Positions 62,302 to 64,000 of a DNA stretch of 64,000 nucleotides are shown in pieces. Position numbers and translations under genes: made by a program. How positions within the stretch are numbered: the first letter of the stretch is position 1; each line of letters opens with the position of its first letter. The notes under the pieces are model-generated. The model was given only the letters and a program-made list of their open reading frames with translations, was not told the DNA's origin and made no database searches. Origin of the DNA: Sandaracinus sp. (GTDB taxonomy: Bacteria; Myxococcota_A; Polyangia; Polyangiales; Houyiibacteriaceae); contig PABA01000159.1 of the NCBI GenBank assembly GCA_002699025.1, positions 32,095-96,094 on the forward strand. The letters run 5' to 3'.

Positions 62302-63852
62302 ATGGCGTCCCGGTCGAGCGTCCTGCGCGATCTCCGAGCCGGTGGGCTGGTGTCGCTCCTGGCGCTCCCGCTCTGTCTCGGCATCGCCGCCGCCAGCGGG
62401 TTCCCTCCCGTCGCCGGGTTGCTGACGGCGATCGTCGGCGGGCTGCTCACGCCGCTGCTCGGCGGCGCTCCGCGGACGATCAAGGGGCCCGCGGCCGGGC
62501 TGATCGTCGTGGTCCTGGCGTCGGTGCACGAGCTCGGCGGCGGCGACGCCTGGGCGGGCTATCGGGCCACGCTCGCGGTGGTCGTCGCGTCGGGCGTCGC
62601 GCAGGCGCTCCTCGCCCAGCTGGGGGCCGCCCGGCTCGTGGAGATGGTCCCGCCGGCGGTGCTCCACGGGGTGCTCGTGGCCATCGGGCTGGTGATCCTC
62701 GTCAAGCAGCTCCCCGTGCTCCTCGGGCTCGAGCTGGCGGACGTCTCGGTGATGGGCATGCTCCCGGCGATCGCCGGGGCCCTCGACAAGGTGCGCCCCA
62801 CGGCGGCGCTCTCGGGCGCGGCGGCGCTCGCGGTGGTGCTCGCCATGCCCGCGCTCGCGCGTCGCGGGGTGCGCGTGGGCCCGCTCCCGGCGCCGCTGCT
62901 GGCCGTCGGGGTGGGCGCCGGGGTGGCGCTGGCGCTGGGCGGCGGGGCGGCGACGCCACAGCTGCCGCACGAGCTGGGCGGCGTGCTGGTCCTCCCGGAT
63001 TTCGGCGCGCTGGCCCGGCCCGCGGCCTGGACGCACGTGCTGCTCCTGACGCTCGTGGGGAGCCTCGAGTCGCTGGTGAGCCTGCGGGCCGTCGACCAGC
63101 TGGCCGGGACCCGGAGCGACCCGGCGCGCGACCTCGGGGCGATCGGTCTGGGCAACGCGCTGGCCGGGGCGATCGGCGGGCTGCCGATGATCACGGAGAT
63201 CGTCCGGAGCACGGCCAACGTGCACCACGGGGCCGAGAGCGGTCGGGCGAACGCGGCGCACGGGGCGGCGCTGCTGCTGGCCCTGGTGCTCCTCCCGGGC
63301 GCGCTCGAGCAGGTGCCGCTCGCGGTGCTCGCGGCGCTGCTCCTGGCCGTGGCCGGGCGCCTGGCTGACCCGGGCAGCTTCCGACGCGAGATGAACGTCG
63401 GCGTCGACCAGATGCTGATCTTCTCGGCGACCGTCGTCGCCAGCCTCTTCGTGGATCTGCTCGCGGGCATCGGGGCGGGGGTCGCGACCAAGCTCGCGCT
63501 CCACGTCGCGAACGGCGCGCCGCTCCGCGCGCTCGTGGGCCCGGACCTCGAGGTCGAGGGCTCGACGCTCCGCGTGCGCGGGGCGGCCGTCTTCAGCGGC
63601 TGGCCGCGCTTCCGCGACGCCATCGACGCTGCCCGGCAAACGCAGGGCGCGATCATCGTCGACCTCTCCGAGGCCCGCCTCGTCGACCACACGGTCCTCC
63701 AGCGCCTCGAGACGCGCCGCGAGCGCGGCGACCTCGAGTGGGTCGGCCTCGACGGCCACCGGACGCTCGGTGCGCACCCCCTCGCCACGCGGGTCCGCCG
63801 CCCGGCCGACGAGTCCGTCCCCGCCAGCGAAGCCTCCGACCCGCGCCGCTGA
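62302..63852 (+). CDS. SulP-family anion transporter with STAS domain
   Basis: This protein of about 516 residues is read from ATG 62302 (ATG 62254 is in frame, but lies within a likely -10 region). It has the typical N-terminus SSVLRDLRAGGLVSLLALPLCLG, 10-12 helices, GLPMITEIVRSTANVHHGAES, and a C-terminal STAS domain (about 410-490, AAVFSGWPRFRDAI ... AIIVDLSEARLVDHTV). SulP proteins carry sulfate, bicarbonate or similar anions with sodium or protons; no carbonic anhydrase is attached or adjacent. Substrate is unknown. Confidence 0.88.
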   Translation: MASRSSVLRDLRAGGLVSLLALPLCLGIAAASGFPPVAGLLTAIVGGLLTPLLGGAPRTIKGPAAGLIVVVLASVHELGGGDAWAGYRATLAVVVASGVAQALLAQLGAARLVEMVPPAVLHGVLVAIGLVILVKQLPVLLGLELADVSVMGMLPAIAGALDKVRPTAALSGAAALAVVLAMPALARRGVRVGPLPAPLLAVGVGAGVALALGGGAATPQLPHELGGVLVLPDFGALARPAAWTHVLLLTLVGSLESLVSLRAVDQLAGTRSDPARDLGAIGLGNALAGAIGGLPMITEIVRSTANVHHGAESGRANAAHGAALLLALVLLPGALEQVPLAVLAALLLAVAGRLADPGSFRREMNVGVDQMLIFSATVVASLFVDLLAGIGAGVATKLALHVANGAPLRALVGPDLEVEGSTLRVRGAAVFSGWPRFRDAIDAARQTQGAIIVDLSEARLVDHTVLQRLETRRERGDLEWVGLDGHRTLGAHPLATRVRRPADESVPASEASDPRR

Positions 63853-63858
63853 AGCCGC

Positions 63859-64000
63859 GTCCGCAGGACTCCCTGGCTGACGTCCGCAGGACTCCGGCAG
63901 CCGTCCGCAGGACTCCGGCCTGCCGTCCGCAGGACTCCCGAGCAGGCGTCCGCAGGACTCCCGAGCAGGCGTCCGCAGGACTCCCGAGCAGGCGTCCGCA
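63859..64000. repeat. array of GTCCGCAGGACTCC repeats, six copies plus one cut
   Basis: Copies start at 63859, 63882, 63903, 63925, 63948, 63971 and 63994 (the last cut by the window end). Period is 21-23 bases; the last three units share the spacer CGAGCAGGC. The same unit occurs at 56726-56795. Confidence 0.95.

Noticed and set aside
63859..64000. CRISPR array
   Set aside because: Repeats are 14 bases, spacers only 7-9 bases and partly identical, and no cas gene is near.

Overview
The window is very GC-rich DNA with dense gene packing, many GTG starts and many 1-4 base overlaps between genes. Lipoproteins and proteins with Cys-rich, Glu/Ala-rich or Gly-rich low-complexity regions are frequent. 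Together with an AgmX/PglI-type C-terminal domain, a wax-ester-synthase-like acyltransferase and several zinc-ribbon or AgmX-like envelope proteins, this suggests a myxobacterium (Myxococcota, Polyangiales-like). That is inference from gene style; no rRNA gene or other marker is present.

Layout. 1-4.3 kb: end of an SDR-type epimerase, an Omp85-like barrel, a lipoprotein and an AgmX-domain protein. 4.3-10.4 kb: an MMPL exporter facing a minus-strand run fabG - COG4648 membrane protein - acyltransferase - thioesterase - LolA-like protein, the tailoring and export part of an aryl-polyene-type cluster without its ketosynthases and carrier proteins. 10.6-20 kb: mixed envelope and lipid genes (Cys-rich lipoprotein, esterase, WS/DGAT, P450, E2-like acyltransferase, CoA-binding protein, patatin, double UspA). 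20-25 kb: an RND efflux permease and its fusion protein, of visibly lower GC. 25-31.7 kb: lipoproteins, a frameshifted GMC oxidoreductase, a double parvulin lipoprotein, and repeats. 31.8-40 kb: a degenerate glycogen-synthase-like protein, TsaB, MiaE, signal peptidase I, a radical SAM protein, a CDF transporter, a frameshifted ZIP transporter and a membrane 4Fe-4S protein. 40.3-43.1 kb: a two-gene flavin dehydrogenase. 43.2-53.4 kb: nuoEFJKLMN plus a trailing lipoprotein, read right to left from a recognisable promoter. 53.8-55.3 kb: a zinc-ribbon, Gly/Pro/Gln-repeat membrane protein. 55.5-62.2 kb: mlaF - mlaD - thyA - folA - lipoprotein - sensor kinase, then the response regulator. 62.3-63.9 kb: a SulP transporter, followed by a tandem repeat array that runs off the window.

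The most notable points are: a 14-base repeat containing a short inverted repeat, found as two arrays 7 kb apart; three genes interrupted by a one-base frame change of the same sign; a glycogen-synthase-fold protein that has lost its active-site residues; a NuoL with about 275 extra C-terminal residues; several independent 15-bp tandem repeats, two of which encode lipoprotein signal peptides; and a short palindrome overlapping a promoter at 12.95 kb. No tRNA, rRNA, CRISPR array, insertion sequence or prophage was recognised.
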